DNA of 50,139 bases from an uncultured Clostridia bacterium (GTDB taxonomy: Bacteria; Bacillota; Clostridia; Lachnospirales; CAG-274): assembly GCA_944383305.1 (NCBI GenBank), contig CALWOZ010000017.1, positions 1 to 50,139 of the forward strand, given 5' to 3'. The notes beneath the pieces are model-generated. The model saw nothing but the letters and a program-made list of their open reading frames with translations. It was not told the origin of the DNA and made no database searches. Shown here in pieces: positions 8,035 through 17,419 of the stretch. Within the stretch, counting starts at the first letter, position 1. Every line of letters begins with the position of its first letter. Both the position numbers and the translations under genes were made by a program.

Positions 8035-8039
8035 AAAAA

Positions 8040-8071
8040 CTAAAAGACTATGCAAAGTCATAGTCTTTTAG
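8040..8071 (-). terminator. Terminator of the first SLH gene
   Basis: A perfect 13-bp stem, CTAAAAGACTATG with CATAGTCTTTTAG, 6-base loop, followed on the minus strand by TTTTTGATT. The same hairpin is at 11956-11987. Confidence 0.85.
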
Positions 8072-8093
8072 CTTATTTAATTAATAATGTTTA

Positions 8094-8143
8094 TTAAATG
8101 ATTAACTTGTTAATCATTTAATTATACTATATATAGTATAATT
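8094..8143. repeat. Twin palindromes after the first SLH gene
   Basis: 8120-8143 is a perfect 24-bp palindrome (AATTATACTA-TATATAGTATAATT). 8094-8121 is a second palindrome with 13-bp arms, TTAAATGATTAAC and GTTAATCATTTAA. They start 4 bases after the stop codon and recur behind the other two SLH genes. Confidence 0.85.
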
Positions 8144-8147
8144 AAAA

Positions 8148-11114
8148 TTATTTAGTTGCACTTTCTAAAACATCATATAATTTAGACATAATAGTTGCCA
8201 TTTCAGCTCTAGTAACTGGAGAAGTAGGGTTTAATCTACCATTGTTACCAGATATGATACCTGAGTTAACTAATATAGCAACACTTTCTGTTGCATAACT
8301 AGAAACGCTGTTAACATCACTAAATTGGTTTAATACACTTGTATCTGTATTAACATTTAAGTTTAAAGCTTTTAATATTTGAGCCATCATAACCATAGTA
8401 TCTTGTCTAGAGATAGTATTCTCTGGATTAAACATACCATTAGAGCCATTAACAATACCATAAGTAGATGCAGTACCTACATAAGGAGCATAGTATGCAG
8501 TAGAAGCAACGTCTGCAAATCTGCTATTAGCCTCTGGTTGTAATCCTAAAAGATTAACAAGCATAATAGTTGCATCAGCACGTTTAGTTTGACCATTAGG
8601 ATTAAACATACCGTTAGAACCGTTTATAACACCAGCTGTAGATAATTTATCAATATAAGATTTAGCCCAATGACTAGTAGAAACATCACCAAATACTTTA
8701 GCTTCACCTGTTACACTAGGTAAGTTAATAACGTCTAATGTAAGGTCTTTATTTTCTACAACTTCACTTGTATTATTGTTGTTGTTAGTGTTTGAAGAAG
8801 TAGTATTTTCTGTTGTAGCATCAGTATTACCTATATTAGCTCCACTACCAGTAAAGCCACTTCCGCTAGATGATGAAGAACCGCCACCAGATGATGAACT
8901 AGGTTTTACTACTTCTGTACTATTACCTGCAGTTAATGTAATATTACTAGAAGGTGAGTTTGAAACAGCAGTTTTAACAACAGATTTACTTTCGTTGTTA
9001 GTTTTTACTTCATTAAGAGTAGAAACACCATTAAAAGCATCACTTGCTACTGTTATTGCTCCAGCAGCTTGGCTACCTAAGTCAGCAGTTTTAACTCCTG
9101 TACCAGCAAAAGCTTTATTTCCTATTGTAGTAACATTAGGGAAATTAGCAACTGTAATATTTTTGTTGTTTTCAAATGCAGAAGCTGCTACTTCTGTTAC
9201 TTGAGATGTATGTCCATTTAAAGCTGAATCTGTAATATTTGTTAAAGAATCTGTACCATTACCAACTTTTGTTAAAGTATATTCAACATCATTATAAGTT
9301 AATTTTCCAGCAATAAAGTTATTTTGAGAATTTTCTCTAGCAGTTTTAGTAGTATTTGAGTAGCCTACTAAAGCAACTTCTTTATCTTTTGTAGATTCAA
9401 ATACATAACCATTTACTTCAACTTGTTCAACAGTTACTGTAACATTTTGATTAGCAATTTTATTTTTAAGAGCTTTCACATCTTCATTAGAAATACCAAA
9501 AGGTAAAACTAAATCAATAGTTGCAGTTGTTCCAAAAGCATTTTCATCTATTGTATCAATATTGGCTTTATCATAGTTTGGTAAATAAATAGTAACTTTT
9601 TCTGTATTAGCTATATCAAAAGCATTAGCTTTAATAGTTGTTACATTCGGAAGTTCTATATTAGTAGATAATATAGCACCTTGGAAAGCATTATCTCCAA
9701 TAGTTGTTACATCTTGAAGTTCTATATTAGTTAATGTGGAATTTTTAAAAGTATTAGCAGGTATTTCTGTAACACCTGTTAATTTTACATTGCCATTTAC
9801 TTTTACACCACTAAGAACACCAACATCATTTGTTGTAGCTGGAATAGTAGTGTTTGATAAATCTAAATCACCTGTAATAGTAGCATTTGATAATACGCTC
9901 ATATCACTACCTTCAAGTTTAGCACCAGATAAGTTTAAGTTACCATTAATAGTTGCATCTGTAAATGAATGTTTACCTACATTATCACCAGAAAAATCTA
10001 AATCACCATTAATAGTAGCTCCTATAAATGAATACCACTTTACATTAGTTATATTAGAAAAATCAAAATTAGTAAGAGTAGCTCCTGCAAATGTATTTTC
10101 AACAATATTAGTTATACTTGTAGGAAGTATTAACTCACCAACTACTGAGTTTTGTAAAAGTCCTTGTGGAAGGTCAGTTCCAGTCATAACTTTAGATAAG
10201 TCTAGTTTCCCTATATTAATATGTTTTAAAGAAGAATCATCAACAGTTGTATTTGTTGGCAATATTAATTCACCTGTAACAGTTACACCCTTATTTCCTA
10301 ATTCTACTTCATTATCAAGAGCTCCAAGCCCTAAAGAACTTAACTTTAAAACATTATTTATTTTGGTATTAGATAAATCTAAATTACCATTAACAGTTAA
10401 GTTTTTAAATACTTTATTTCCAGTATTTGGCACAATACTATTTGAACCACCAATAGTTAAATTACCATTAACAGTAGCTCCTTTAAGAACTTCATCTCCT
10501 AATATTAAACTAGTTATAACATCTGTATCAATATTTAAGTCTTCAGAAATAGTTGTACCTGAAAATGCTTTATTGTTAATGTTTATAAGATTTACAGATA
10601 ATAAGTTAGATAAATTTACATTAGATAAATCCTTAGCAACAGGATTTATCCCATCTCCTATTTGTTTTACATTTAGTTTATAAACTTTACCAGTGCTTTC
10701 AGTTGCATTATCAGCTTTTACTACTAAAACTCCATTTTCTAAACTAGCTGCATATGGTGTACTTTCTTGACCATTTCCTATTTCTGTTGGAACTGATCCT
10801 TTTTTTACTAAAGTAGCACTTCCTATTTTACCACTAGTAAAATCATCTATGCCAGTACCTACAGTTCCCTTATCAGTAACTTTAAAAAGTAATCCAGAAC
10901 TAGTAATAACATAATTCTCATTAGCTAATTCTGTGTCAAAGTTTCCATTTACAATACTTGCTGGTGCTTTTGTATCATCCATTTTATTTGTTTCAGCTTT
11001 TACAGTGACAATAGTATCCTTAACAACACCACTTATAGCTGTACTAGTACTTAAAGTAACAGCCATACCTATAACCATCGCTTTAATAGCTTTATTAGAT
11101 AAATTTCTTTTCAT
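8148..11114 (-). CDS. SLH-domain surface protein with BspA-like repeats (paralogue 1)
   Basis: A 988-aa cell-surface protein. A signal peptide covers about residues 1-39 (MKRNLSNKAIKAMVIGMAVT ... VKA). Residues about 130-730 are BspA/LRR5-like repeats: many units of the types ATINGDLDFSG and VTTIGNKAFAGTGV. A Ser/Gly/Asn-rich linker follows (about 735-800). Three SLH modules occupy about 805-985, each with SHWAKSYIDKL, RFADV or RLNPTSPVTRAEMATIM motifs. SLH modules bind pyruvylated secondary cell-wall polymers and anchor S-layer proteins; BspA-like repeats mediate adhesion in other bacteria. AAGGAG precedes the ATG and a promoter is at 11160-11189. The last 200 codons are nearly identical to those of the genes at 12064 and 26925. 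Confidence 0.92.
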   Translation of the reverse strand: MKRNLSNKAIKAMVIGMAVTLSTSTAISGVVKDTIVTVKAETNKMDDTKAPASIVNGNFDTELANENYVITSSGLLFKVTDKGTVGTGIDDFTSGKIGSATLVKKGSVPTEIGNGQESTPYAASLENGVLVVKADNATESTGKVYKLNVKQIGDGINPVAKDLSNVNLSNLLSVNLININNKAFSGTTISEDLNIDTDVITSLILGDEVLKGATVNGNLTIGGSNSIVPNTGNKVFKNLTVNGNLDLSNTKINNVLKLSSLGLGALDNEVELGNKGVTVTGELILPTNTTVDDSSLKHINIGKLDLSKVMTGTDLPQGLLQNSVVGELILPTSITNIVENTFAGATLTNFDFSNITNVKWYSFIGATINGDLDFSGDNVGKHSFTDATINGNLNLSGAKLEGSDMSVLSNATITGDLDLSNTTIPATTNDVGVLSGVKVNGNVKLTGVTEIPANTFKNSTLTNIELQDVTTIGDNAFQGAILSTNIELPNVTTIKANAFDIANTEKVTIYLPNYDKANIDTIDENAFGTTATIDLVLPFGISNEDVKALKNKIANQNVTVTVEQVEVNGYVFESTKDKEVALVGYSNTTKTARENSQNNFIAGKLTYNDVEYTLTKVGNGTDSLTNITDSALNGHTSQVTEVAASAFENNKNITVANFPNVTTIGNKAFAGTGVKTADLGSQAAGAITVASDAFNGVSTLNEVKTNNESKSVVKTAVSNSPSSNITLTAGNSTEVVKPSSSSGGGSSSSSGSGFTGSGANIGNTDATTENTTSSNTNNNNNTSEVVENKDLTLDVINLPSVTGEAKVFGDVSTSHWAKSYIDKLSTAGVINGSNGMFNPNGQTKRADATIMLVNLLGLQPEANSRFADVASTAYYAPYVGTASTYGIVNGSNGMFNPENTISRQDTMVMMAQILKALNLNVNTDTSVLNQFSDVNSVSSYATESVAILVNSGIISGNNGRLNPTSPVTRAEMATIMSKLYDVLESATK

Positions 11115-11159
11115 TAATAGATATTTCTCCTTTTGTTTATTTGAATTTAATATATAACT

Positions 11160-11189
11160 ATTTTACTATAAATACAATTAGTTAGTCAA
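11160..11189 (-). promoter_or_regulatory. Promoter of the first SLH gene
   Basis: TTGACT (11189-11184), 18-bp spacer, TAAAAT (11165-11160) on the minus strand, about 45 bases upstream of the ATG. The -35 hexamer matches that of the second SLH gene. Confidence 0.6.
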
Positions 11190-11227
11190 TACCTTAATTC
11201 ATTTTTATTATACAGTTATTGTTGAAG

Positions 11228-11729
11228 TATAATACATAGGTAACAAAAAATATAAAAAAAGATTTCCCTTTGTGGTATAGTAAATTTGAAAATAAAAACT
11301 ACAAAGTAAAAATCATATATATGATAACACAAATAAAGTATTATCGTCAACGTTTTATTAAATATGCAATAAAAAATGGGATTACAAATGCTTCAATAAG
11401 ATATAAAATTAGTCGGAAAACTATATATAAATGGCTAAAAAGATATAATGGTACATTAGAAAGCCTCGAAGATTTAAGCAGGCGTCCTAAAAAATGTTTA
11501 ATTTAAAAGATGGAATAAAACAATTAGCTAAATATCAAGTTAAATCAAACAATTATATAAAAACTTGTTTAGGTTCTAAATCACCTAATCAAGCAGTAGA
11601 ACAATATTTAGGGATATTTTAATATATAAATCTACTATATCAACAAATTTAACAAAGATAAGATAGTATTATTTTATATTTATTTTTATTTTTGTTAAAA
11701 AATATTTTAAGTGTAACCTATGTTCCACA
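11228..11729 (+). mobile_element. Internally deleted IS481-type element with both ends
   Basis: Imperfect terminal inverted repeats are visible: 11228-11245 TATAATACATAGGTAACA at the left and, read inward from the right (11729-11712), TGTGGAACATAGGTTACA. The shared core is ACATAGGT-ACA. Between them lies the transposase remnant described next. At about 500 bp, against a full-length element of over 1 kb, it cannot encode an active transposase but may still be mobilised in trans. It lies between the two tandem SLH genes. Confidence 0.65.
11270..11622 (+). pseudogene. IS481-type transposase remnant: N-terminal HTH joined to C-terminal tail
   Basis: The first frame (11270-11506) encodes the helix-turn-helix part of an IS481 transposase, with ITNASIRYKISRKTIYKWLKRY and GTLESLEDLSRRPKK. 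In another frame, 11494-11622 encodes the extreme C-terminus: MFNLKDGIKQLAKY, then KSPNQAVEQYLGIF and stop. The whole DDE catalytic core is missing. The junction lies at AAAAAATGTTTAATTTA; the same AAAATGTTTAATTTA is found in the other transposase fragment at about 211-225, just before the point where the tail begins. A deletion at short homology is the likely origin. Confidence 0.75.
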
Positions 11730-11802
11730 CTTTAACATATATAAAAAATGGAATTTATATTATCTGTCTGTATTATTAAAATAACTAATAATTTATAATT
11801 TT

Positions 11803-11950
11803 AAATCATTTTTTTGATACTCTGTATAAAAAATAGCTATTCTTAGTAGTTTTCTTTAACATTTGGCAGAGTATTGCAAAAGAATTAAAACAAAAACCCG
11901 TTTATAATTTTTGTCTTAAAAACTAAAGTTATAGCTTAGTGAAATTAATC
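11803..11950. repeat. Intergenic TCAATT inverted-repeat element, copy D
   Basis: Very similar to copy C: AAATCATTTTTTTGATACTC at the left, AAGTTATAGCTTAGTGAAATT at the right, and AAAACAAAAACCCGTTTATAA in the loop. The left arm has TAGTTTTCTTTAA and the right TTAAAAACTA, so changes relative to copy C occur on both arms. It abuts the terminator at 11956. Confidence 0.7.
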
Positions 11951-11955
11951 AAAAA

Positions 11956-11987
11956 CTAAAAGACTATGCAAAGTCATAGTCTTTTAG
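11956..11987 (-). terminator. Terminator of the second SLH gene
   Basis: Same hairpin as at 8040-8071: CTAAAAGACTATG with CATAGTCTTTTAG, followed on the minus strand by TTTTTGATT. Confidence 0.85.
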
Positions 11988-12009
11988 CTTATTTAATTAA
12001 TAATGTTTA

Positions 12010-12059
12010 TTAAATGATTAACTTGTTAATCATTTAATTATACTATATATAGTATAATT
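12010..12059. repeat. Twin palindromes after the second SLH gene
   Basis: Identical to 8094-8143: the perfect 24-bp palindrome at 12036-12059 and the TTAAATGATTAAC/GTTAATCATTTAA palindrome at 12010-12037, starting 4 bases after the stop codon. Confidence 0.85.
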
Positions 12060-12063
12060 AAAA

Positions 12064-15000
12064 TTATTTAGTTGCACTTTCTAAAACATCATATAATTTA
12101 GACATAATAGTTGCCATTTCAGCTCTAGTAACTGGAGAAGTAGGGTTTAATCTACCATTGTTACCAGATATGATACCTGAGTTAACTAATATAGCAACAC
12201 TTTCTGTTGCATAACTAGAAACGCTGTTAACATCACTAAATTGGTTTAATACACTTGTATCTGTATTAACATTTAAGTTTAAAGCTTTTAATATTTGAGC
12301 CATCATAACCATAGTATCTTGTCTAGAGATAGTATTCTCTGGATTAAACATACCATTAGAGCCATTAACAATACCATAAGTAGATGCAGTACCTACATAA
12401 GGAGCATAGTATGCAGTAGAAGCAACGTCTGCAAATCTGCTATTAGCCTCTGGTTGTAATCCTAAAAGATTAACAAGCATAATAGTTGCATCAGCACGTT
12501 TAGTTTGACCATTAGGATTAAACATACCGTTAGAACCGTTTATAACACCAGCTGTAGATAATTTATCAATATAAGATTTAGCCCAATGACTAGCAGAAAC
12601 ATCGCTAAATACTTTAGCTTCACCTGTTACACTAGGTAAGTTAATAATATCTAATGTAAGATCTTTATTTTCTACAGTTCCATTATTATTGTTGTTAGTG
12701 TTTGAAGAAGTAGTATTTTCTGTTGTAGCATCAGTATTACCTATGTTAGCTCCACCACCAGTAAAGCCACTTCCACCACCACTAGATGATGATGAACCAC
12801 TCCCACCATTGTTAGATGAAGAGTTATTATCATTTATTATATCTTTAATTGTCTCATTATTTATTGTAATATTAGAACTTCCTTCAAGTTTTTTAGCTAA
12901 TGCTAATTTGTCTGTACTATTTAAACCAGTAATATTTAATGTACCTGTACCGCTTATAGCACTTTTATCAACGCTAAGACTTGAAACGTCTACATTTTCA
13001 AAATTTAAAGACATACTACCATTTAGTGTAATTTTTTCTATATTTGTTAATTTAGAAGTTAACATTTTTTGTATATCAGATTCTTTTGTAGCTGAAGAGT
13101 CTGTTATATTAATTGATGTTACATCACCTTGTAATTGTTCTTGATTTGTTTCTTCTGTACTATAAGCAGCTATTTCAGGAATAACAGCACTTCTACTTGC
13201 TACAGAAGGAGCAAATCTAGAACTAACAGTAGTAGATGCTACACTAATTCCTGAACCATAAGCAATATTAGCTAATTCATTTCCATTTGTATCTTTAACT
13301 TTATTATCAACACCAGTATATACTACTTTAACATTAGTACTAGCAGGTAGAGCGCTATCTAAAGTTAAAATTATCTCTTTTGAATCTGCATTTATTTTTA
13401 CATTTGTTACAGTTATATTTGGATCAAGGTTTTCATCTGCTGAGTCTTTTTTAATTGCAAAACCACCATCACTAGCAATATCCATAGGCATTAAGTATTT
13501 TGCCGCAGAAGTTAAAGTTATAGTAGTATCAGAATGAGTACCAGTAGAGTTTAATGTAGGAGCAGTTGTATCTTGTTCATTATCAACTAATTGTGATTCA
13601 ATTTTAACTGTTGATTCATCAATAGCTTTTAACTCACCACTTCCATCATAAGCTACTTTAATGTTTTCATCTGTAGCTCCAAAAGCAGAATCTACTGTTA
13701 ATTCTATTGTATTATTACCAGTAACATTAAGAGTATTAGCTGTAATATCTACTGTATCAGTAGCACTACTACCTCCTTTTGTAACTTTAAATCCTGTAGT
13801 AGCTTGATCACTAATGTCTTTAAGATTTGTTCCTTCAACTGTAATAGTTATTTTATTAGTCTCAGAATTAGATACTACAGCACTAACAACTTTTAAAGTA
13901 GACACTGCAGCAATATTATTTGTTACTACTTTATTTGTGAAACCAAGTATTTCATTACCAGTATAGCTTAATTCAATAGTTTGACCATTTTCAATAGCTT
14001 TATCTAAAGTAATTGTAACTTTACCTGATGCAGAGCTATCACCACCAGCTACAGTGCTAATTTTGTATGATACAGGACTATTATCTTTAGTTACATTTAC
14101 AGCAAAATCAGTTGTTGTACTTAATGCAGTAGTTAATTCTTCATTTAAAGTTAAAACTATTTTAGTAGGTTCGCCAGCTTCTACAACAGCACTAGTAACA
14201 AAAGCTTTTGTAGATTCAATTTTATCTTGCTCTAATCCACCTGCTATAGCACTATCAATAACAGTTTGATTATCACTAGTAACTTTAACGCTAGTAGCAC
14301 CAGTAAATGCATTACTTCCGATAGTAACTGAGCTAGCATTTGTTAAATCTACTTTAGTTAAACCAGTAGCATTGTTAAATGCATTATCACCAATGTTTTT
14401 CACAGCTGGTAAAGTTAATTCAGTTGTAGCAGTATTACCACTAAATGCGTTTGCGCTTATAGTTGTTACTTTATTAAGGTTATCTCCTAAAACAGTAGTA
14501 GCGTCAAAACTAGTAGGTAAAGCAGTTCCATTACCAATTACAGTAAAGTCAAATTGTTGACCATTAGCTGCAGTTACCACACCACCGCTTAATTGACCTG
14601 TTGAGCTAACTCTAGTTGTAGCTGCTTGTGCACCTGTTAAAGTAGCTTCATTGTTTGATACATCAAAAGTTAATGTATAACCATTTGTTGTTACATCTAC
14701 TGAAGTTATGTCTTTTTGAAGAGTAGCTGTACCATCATTGTATGTTACTAAATAAGGTTTTGTATCTGAACCGTCAAATCCACCCTCTACAATACCAGTA
14801 TAATCTTCGCTACCGATAAATTCTAAAGTATTTTCGCTTAAACCTTTAAATCTTAAACCGTCTAATGTTTGATAATATTTTCCTGCTGCAATTGTAGCAT
14901 TTGATGCATTTAAGCTTGTTTTAACAATAGCATTAGTGATACTACTACTTGTTAATGCATCGTTAACATTTGTTGTGCTCACTGGATTTGTAACAACAGT

Positions 15001-16620
15001 TTTTAAAGCAGTAGCACCCGTAAATGCACTATTATCTACAGTTACTGCGCTAGTTGTTGCACTACCTAAATCTATTGTAATTAAAGCAGTTGCACCATTA
15101 AAGGCATTTGCACCTACATTTGTAACATTAGGACAAGATAAACTTGTAACACTAGTGTTACCTTTAAAAGCATTAGCTTTAATAGTTGTTACATTACTAG
15201 TATGACCGCTTAATGCTTCATTTGTTAATTCAGTAAGTGGAGTAGTTCCATTTCCAATTTGAGTTAAAGTGTAAGTTGTACCATCAACAGTAAGTACACC
15301 ATTTTCAAATGTACTACTAGTAGCTTCTCTGCTGATAGCACTAACTCCATCAAAGTTTACTAATGCAATACTATTGTCTGCAAGTTTTTCAAATGTATAA
15401 GTACCAGCAGATGTAGTTGCAGAAAGAGAATCAGAAGCTGGAGTTGTTTCTACTTTAAAAGTTGCTAAACTATCGTTTATTGCTAATTTATTAGATGCTT
15501 TATCAGCAATGCCAGTTCCTGTGTAGCCAACAGTATAAGTATCGTCTGCAAGCTCTGAATCTAAAGTAATAACAATTTTTGTAGGAGCTTCACTAGTAAC
15601 TTCAACTTTAGTTATAGGTTGTTCAGATAAACTACTATCTTTTACTGTAAATAGATGAGTAGGAGCATCAGTTTCACTATAGTTTGATAAATCTTCACTA
15701 GCAGTAAGTGTTACAGTTTTAGCTTCTTTATTATATTCTGCATTACCTGTAATAGTAGGTGCTGTAGTATCTACTGCAACTTCTACTGTGCCATCAGTTT
15801 TTAATTTGTTACCAGCTGTATCTTTAAGTTCAGCATCTTCTGTAACATAAGTTACTGTATAAGTGTCATCTGTAAGTTCTTGGTCTAAAATTAATATTAA
15901 TTTATTGTTTTCAACTTTATATTTAGTAACTTGTACACTTTCAGTTCCTTCACCTTTTCTTTCAATTGTAAATTGATTAGTATTTGATTTTTCAGAAAGA
16001 TTTTCTAAATTTTCTTTAAGAGTAATTTCTACTGTATGAGTACCTGCACTAGAAGAATAAATTGTTGTTGCATCTTCTAAAGTAGGAGCAGTTTTATCAA
16101 TTCCAATAGGTGAATCTGTTATTACATTTAAGTTGCCTGCGTCAAAATTTAATGGTTCTTCTGCACTAGTTGCACCATATTTAATGTCAGTAGATGTAAG
16201 TTTTGTAATAGTTAAACTTGTTTCACTACCATCTAAGCTTCCATCTTTTATATCTGCAGATGGTATTGTAATAACAAGTTCATTTGGATTTGTGTTTGCA
16301 TCTGATGTAATATTATTTATTGTTCCACCGTCATCAGAAGAGAAAACTACTTTTTCGCCATTTTTTACTACTAATCCAGTAAGTTTTTTAGTATTATCAT
16401 CTGCTTTAAAGACATTTTCTCCATCTCTAGTAATAGTTATTTTTAAACTAGTATTATCTTTTGTTGCTTTTGCAGTAAATTGTACTGTATTAAAATCTGC
16501 TGCATATGTATTAACAACTGTACCATTCACAACGCCACTTATAGCAGTAGTACTACCTAAAGTGACAGCCATACCTATAGCCATAGCTTTAATAGCTTTG
16601 CTAGATAAATTTCTTTTCAT
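12064..16620 (-). CDS. Giant SLH surface protein with Ig-like and BspA-like repeats (paralogue 2)
   Basis: A 1518-aa surface protein. The signal peptide covers about residues 1-41 (MKRNLSSKAIKAMAIGMAVT ... TYA). Residues about 45-400 contain SwmB/Ig-like repeats, recognisable by DTTAPT starts and DDTYTVTY strands. About 405-570 and 690-840 are BspA/LRR5-like units (VTNVGANAFNGATAL). More Ig-like repeats follow to about 1170. Then come a short LRR-like block, a Gly/Ser and Asn-rich linker (about 1265-1320), and three SLH modules to the end. The architecture suggests a wall-anchored adhesin or S-layer component. GGAGG precedes the ATG. Signal peptide and SLH end are almost identical to the paralogues, while the middle is unrelated in length and domain order. 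Confidence 0.92.
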   Translation of the reverse strand: MKRNLSSKAIKAMAIGMAVTLGSTTAISGVVNGTVVNTYAADFNTVQFTAKATKDNTSLKITITRDGENVFKADDNTKKLTGLVVKNGEKVVFSSDDGGTINNITSDANTNPNELVITIPSADIKDGSLDGSETSLTITKLTSTDIKYGATSAEEPLNFDAGNLNVITDSPIGIDKTAPTLEDATTIYSSSAGTHTVEITLKENLENLSEKSNTNQFTIERKGEGTESVQVTKYKVENNKLILILDQELTDDTYTVTYVTEDAELKDTAGNKLKTDGTVEVAVDTTAPTITGNAEYNKEAKTVTLTASEDLSNYSETDAPTHLFTVKDSSLSEQPITKVEVTSEAPTKIVITLDSELADDTYTVGYTGTGIADKASNKLAINDSLATFKVETTPASDSLSATTSAGTYTFEKLADNSIALVNFDGVSAISREATSSTFENGVLTVDGTTYTLTQIGNGTTPLTELTNEALSGHTSNVTTIKANAFKGNTSVTSLSCPNVTNVGANAFNGATALITIDLGSATTSAVTVDNSAFTGATALKTVVTNPVSTTNVNDALTSSSITNAIVKTSLNASNATIAAGKYYQTLDGLRFKGLSENTLEFIGSEDYTGIVEGGFDGSDTKPYLVTYNDGTATLQKDITSVDVTTNGYTLTFDVSNNEATLTGAQAATTRVSSTGQLSGGVVTAANGQQFDFTVIGNGTALPTSFDATTVLGDNLNKVTTISANAFSGNTATTELTLPAVKNIGDNAFNNATGLTKVDLTNASSVTIGSNAFTGATSVKVTSDNQTVIDSAIAGGLEQDKIESTKAFVTSAVVEAGEPTKIVLTLNEELTTALSTTTDFAVNVTKDNSPVSYKISTVAGGDSSASGKVTITLDKAIENGQTIELSYTGNEILGFTNKVVTNNIAAVSTLKVVSAVVSNSETNKITITVEGTNLKDISDQATTGFKVTKGGSSATDTVDITANTLNVTGNNTIELTVDSAFGATDENIKVAYDGSGELKAIDESTVKIESQLVDNEQDTTAPTLNSTGTHSDTTITLTSAAKYLMPMDIASDGGFAIKKDSADENLDPNITVTNVKINADSKEIILTLDSALPASTNVKVVYTGVDNKVKDTNGNELANIAYGSGISVASTTVSSRFAPSVASRSAVIPEIAAYSTEETNQEQLQGDVTSINITDSSATKESDIQKMLTSKLTNIEKITLNGSMSLNFENVDVSSLSVDKSAISGTGTLNITGLNSTDKLALAKKLEGSSNITINNETIKDIINDNNSSSNNGGSGSSSSSGGGSGFTGGGANIGNTDATTENTTSSNTNNNNNGTVENKDLTLDIINLPSVTGEAKVFSDVSASHWAKSYIDKLSTAGVINGSNGMFNPNGQTKRADATIMLVNLLGLQPEANSRFADVASTAYYAPYVGTASTYGIVNGSNGMFNPENTISRQDTMVMMAQILKALNLNVNTDTSVLNQFSDVNSVSSYATESVAILVNSGIISGNNGRLNPTSPVTRAEMATIMSKLYDVLESATK

Positions 16621-16662
16621 TTAATAATACCTCCAATTTTATATATAGTTTAATATATAATC

Positions 16663-16691
16663 ATCATAATACAATATAAATGACTAGTCAA
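16663..16691 (-). promoter_or_regulatory. Promoter of the second SLH gene
   Basis: TTGACT (16691-16686), 17-bp spacer, TATGAT (16668-16663) on the minus strand, 43 bases upstream of the ATG. Confidence 0.65.
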
Positions 16692-16719
16692 TGTTAGTAT
16701 ATGGTATATTTCTCTAAAA

Positions 16720-17394
16720 TTATAATATTATGTCTATTAATATACCTTGTTCTACTATTTTAAAAGATTTATTTTTATCATAATCTCCGCTATAGTTAAA
16801 ATAATATGAAAAATCTTTAAAATCCATATAATTAGACATAGGTTGTTCCATAAAGCTACAAATTTTATTATAGAGATTAAGATAAAATTTTTGAGTTTTG
16901 TGGGTATCTATATTATGTAAATTTATTTGTTGGTCATTTTTTAAATTTAAAAATCCATTTTTAGATATGTTTATGCCAAGTTGATTTAATATATCAATAT
17001 TTTCATTTATTGTATTTTTTGTATTATCTAATATATCTTTAAATTCACCACTATTTTCTGTATTTTCTTCCAAAAATCCTATAAATCTATTATACATAGT
17101 GGTAAAACTTTCTAATTTATCATCTAATGTTTCCATTGGTAAATTATGATAGATTTTTTCATATATATTATTGACTATATTTTTTAATCCATTAAAATTA
17201 GCAGATAGTTCAAACATATATGCCTTTATATTATCATTTAAAGATTTATTAAGAAAGTACTTAAATTCTGTATCTTTATATTGATTTGATTGTTTTTTAT
17301 ATTGTAAATAAGGAGAGGCTTTACGCTCTCTAATTTTTTCTTTGTCTAATATAAAAGAGTTATAATTATTATAAAAGTGTAAAGTAGATAACAT
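16720..17394 (-). CDS. Uncharacterised protein, helical, weakly FliD-like
   Basis: The start at 17394 is preferred because AGGAGAGG lies just before it; an upstream in-frame ATG (17412) would contain that ribosome site. The 224-aa product has no signal peptide or membrane segment. Residues about 35-160 are long amphipathic helices. The pattern LESFTTMYNRFIGFLEE ... LNQLGINISKNGFLNL resembles the C-terminal helical part of flagellar cap protein FliD and flagellins, but similarity is weak and no flagellar gene is nearby, so no function is assigned. It starts 25 bases after the DUF1292 gene and is probably co-transcribed with it. Confidence 0.65.
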   Translation of the reverse strand: MLSTLHFYNNYNSFILDKEKIRERKASPYLQYKKQSNQYKDTEFKYFLNKSLNDNIKAYMFELSANFNGLKNIVNNIYEKIYHNLPMETLDDKLESFTTMYNRFIGFLEENTENSGEFKDILDNTKNTINENIDILNQLGINISKNGFLNLKNDQQINLHNIDTHKTQKFYLNLYNKICSFMEQPMSNYMDFKDFSYYFNYSGDYDKNKSFKIVEQGILIDIIL

Positions 17395-17419
17395 AATTTC
17401 CTCTCCTTTCATTATTTAG

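Noticed and set aside
9736..10683. Long plus-strand open frame (315 aa) opposite the first SLH gene
   Set aside because: It is the antisense shadow of repetitive, low-complexity coding DNA; it has no ribosome site, and similar shadows occur opposite the other SLH genes (for example 27338-28234).
7795..12063. The two-fold repeat behind the SLH genes considered as transposon ends
   Set aside because: The copies are direct and include terminators and stop codons, which fits gene duplication rather than transposon termini.
16133..16624. Plus-strand open frame opposite the start of the second SLH gene
   Set aside because: Shadow of the signal-peptide and first repeat region; no ribosome site, and it ends across the promoter side of the real gene.
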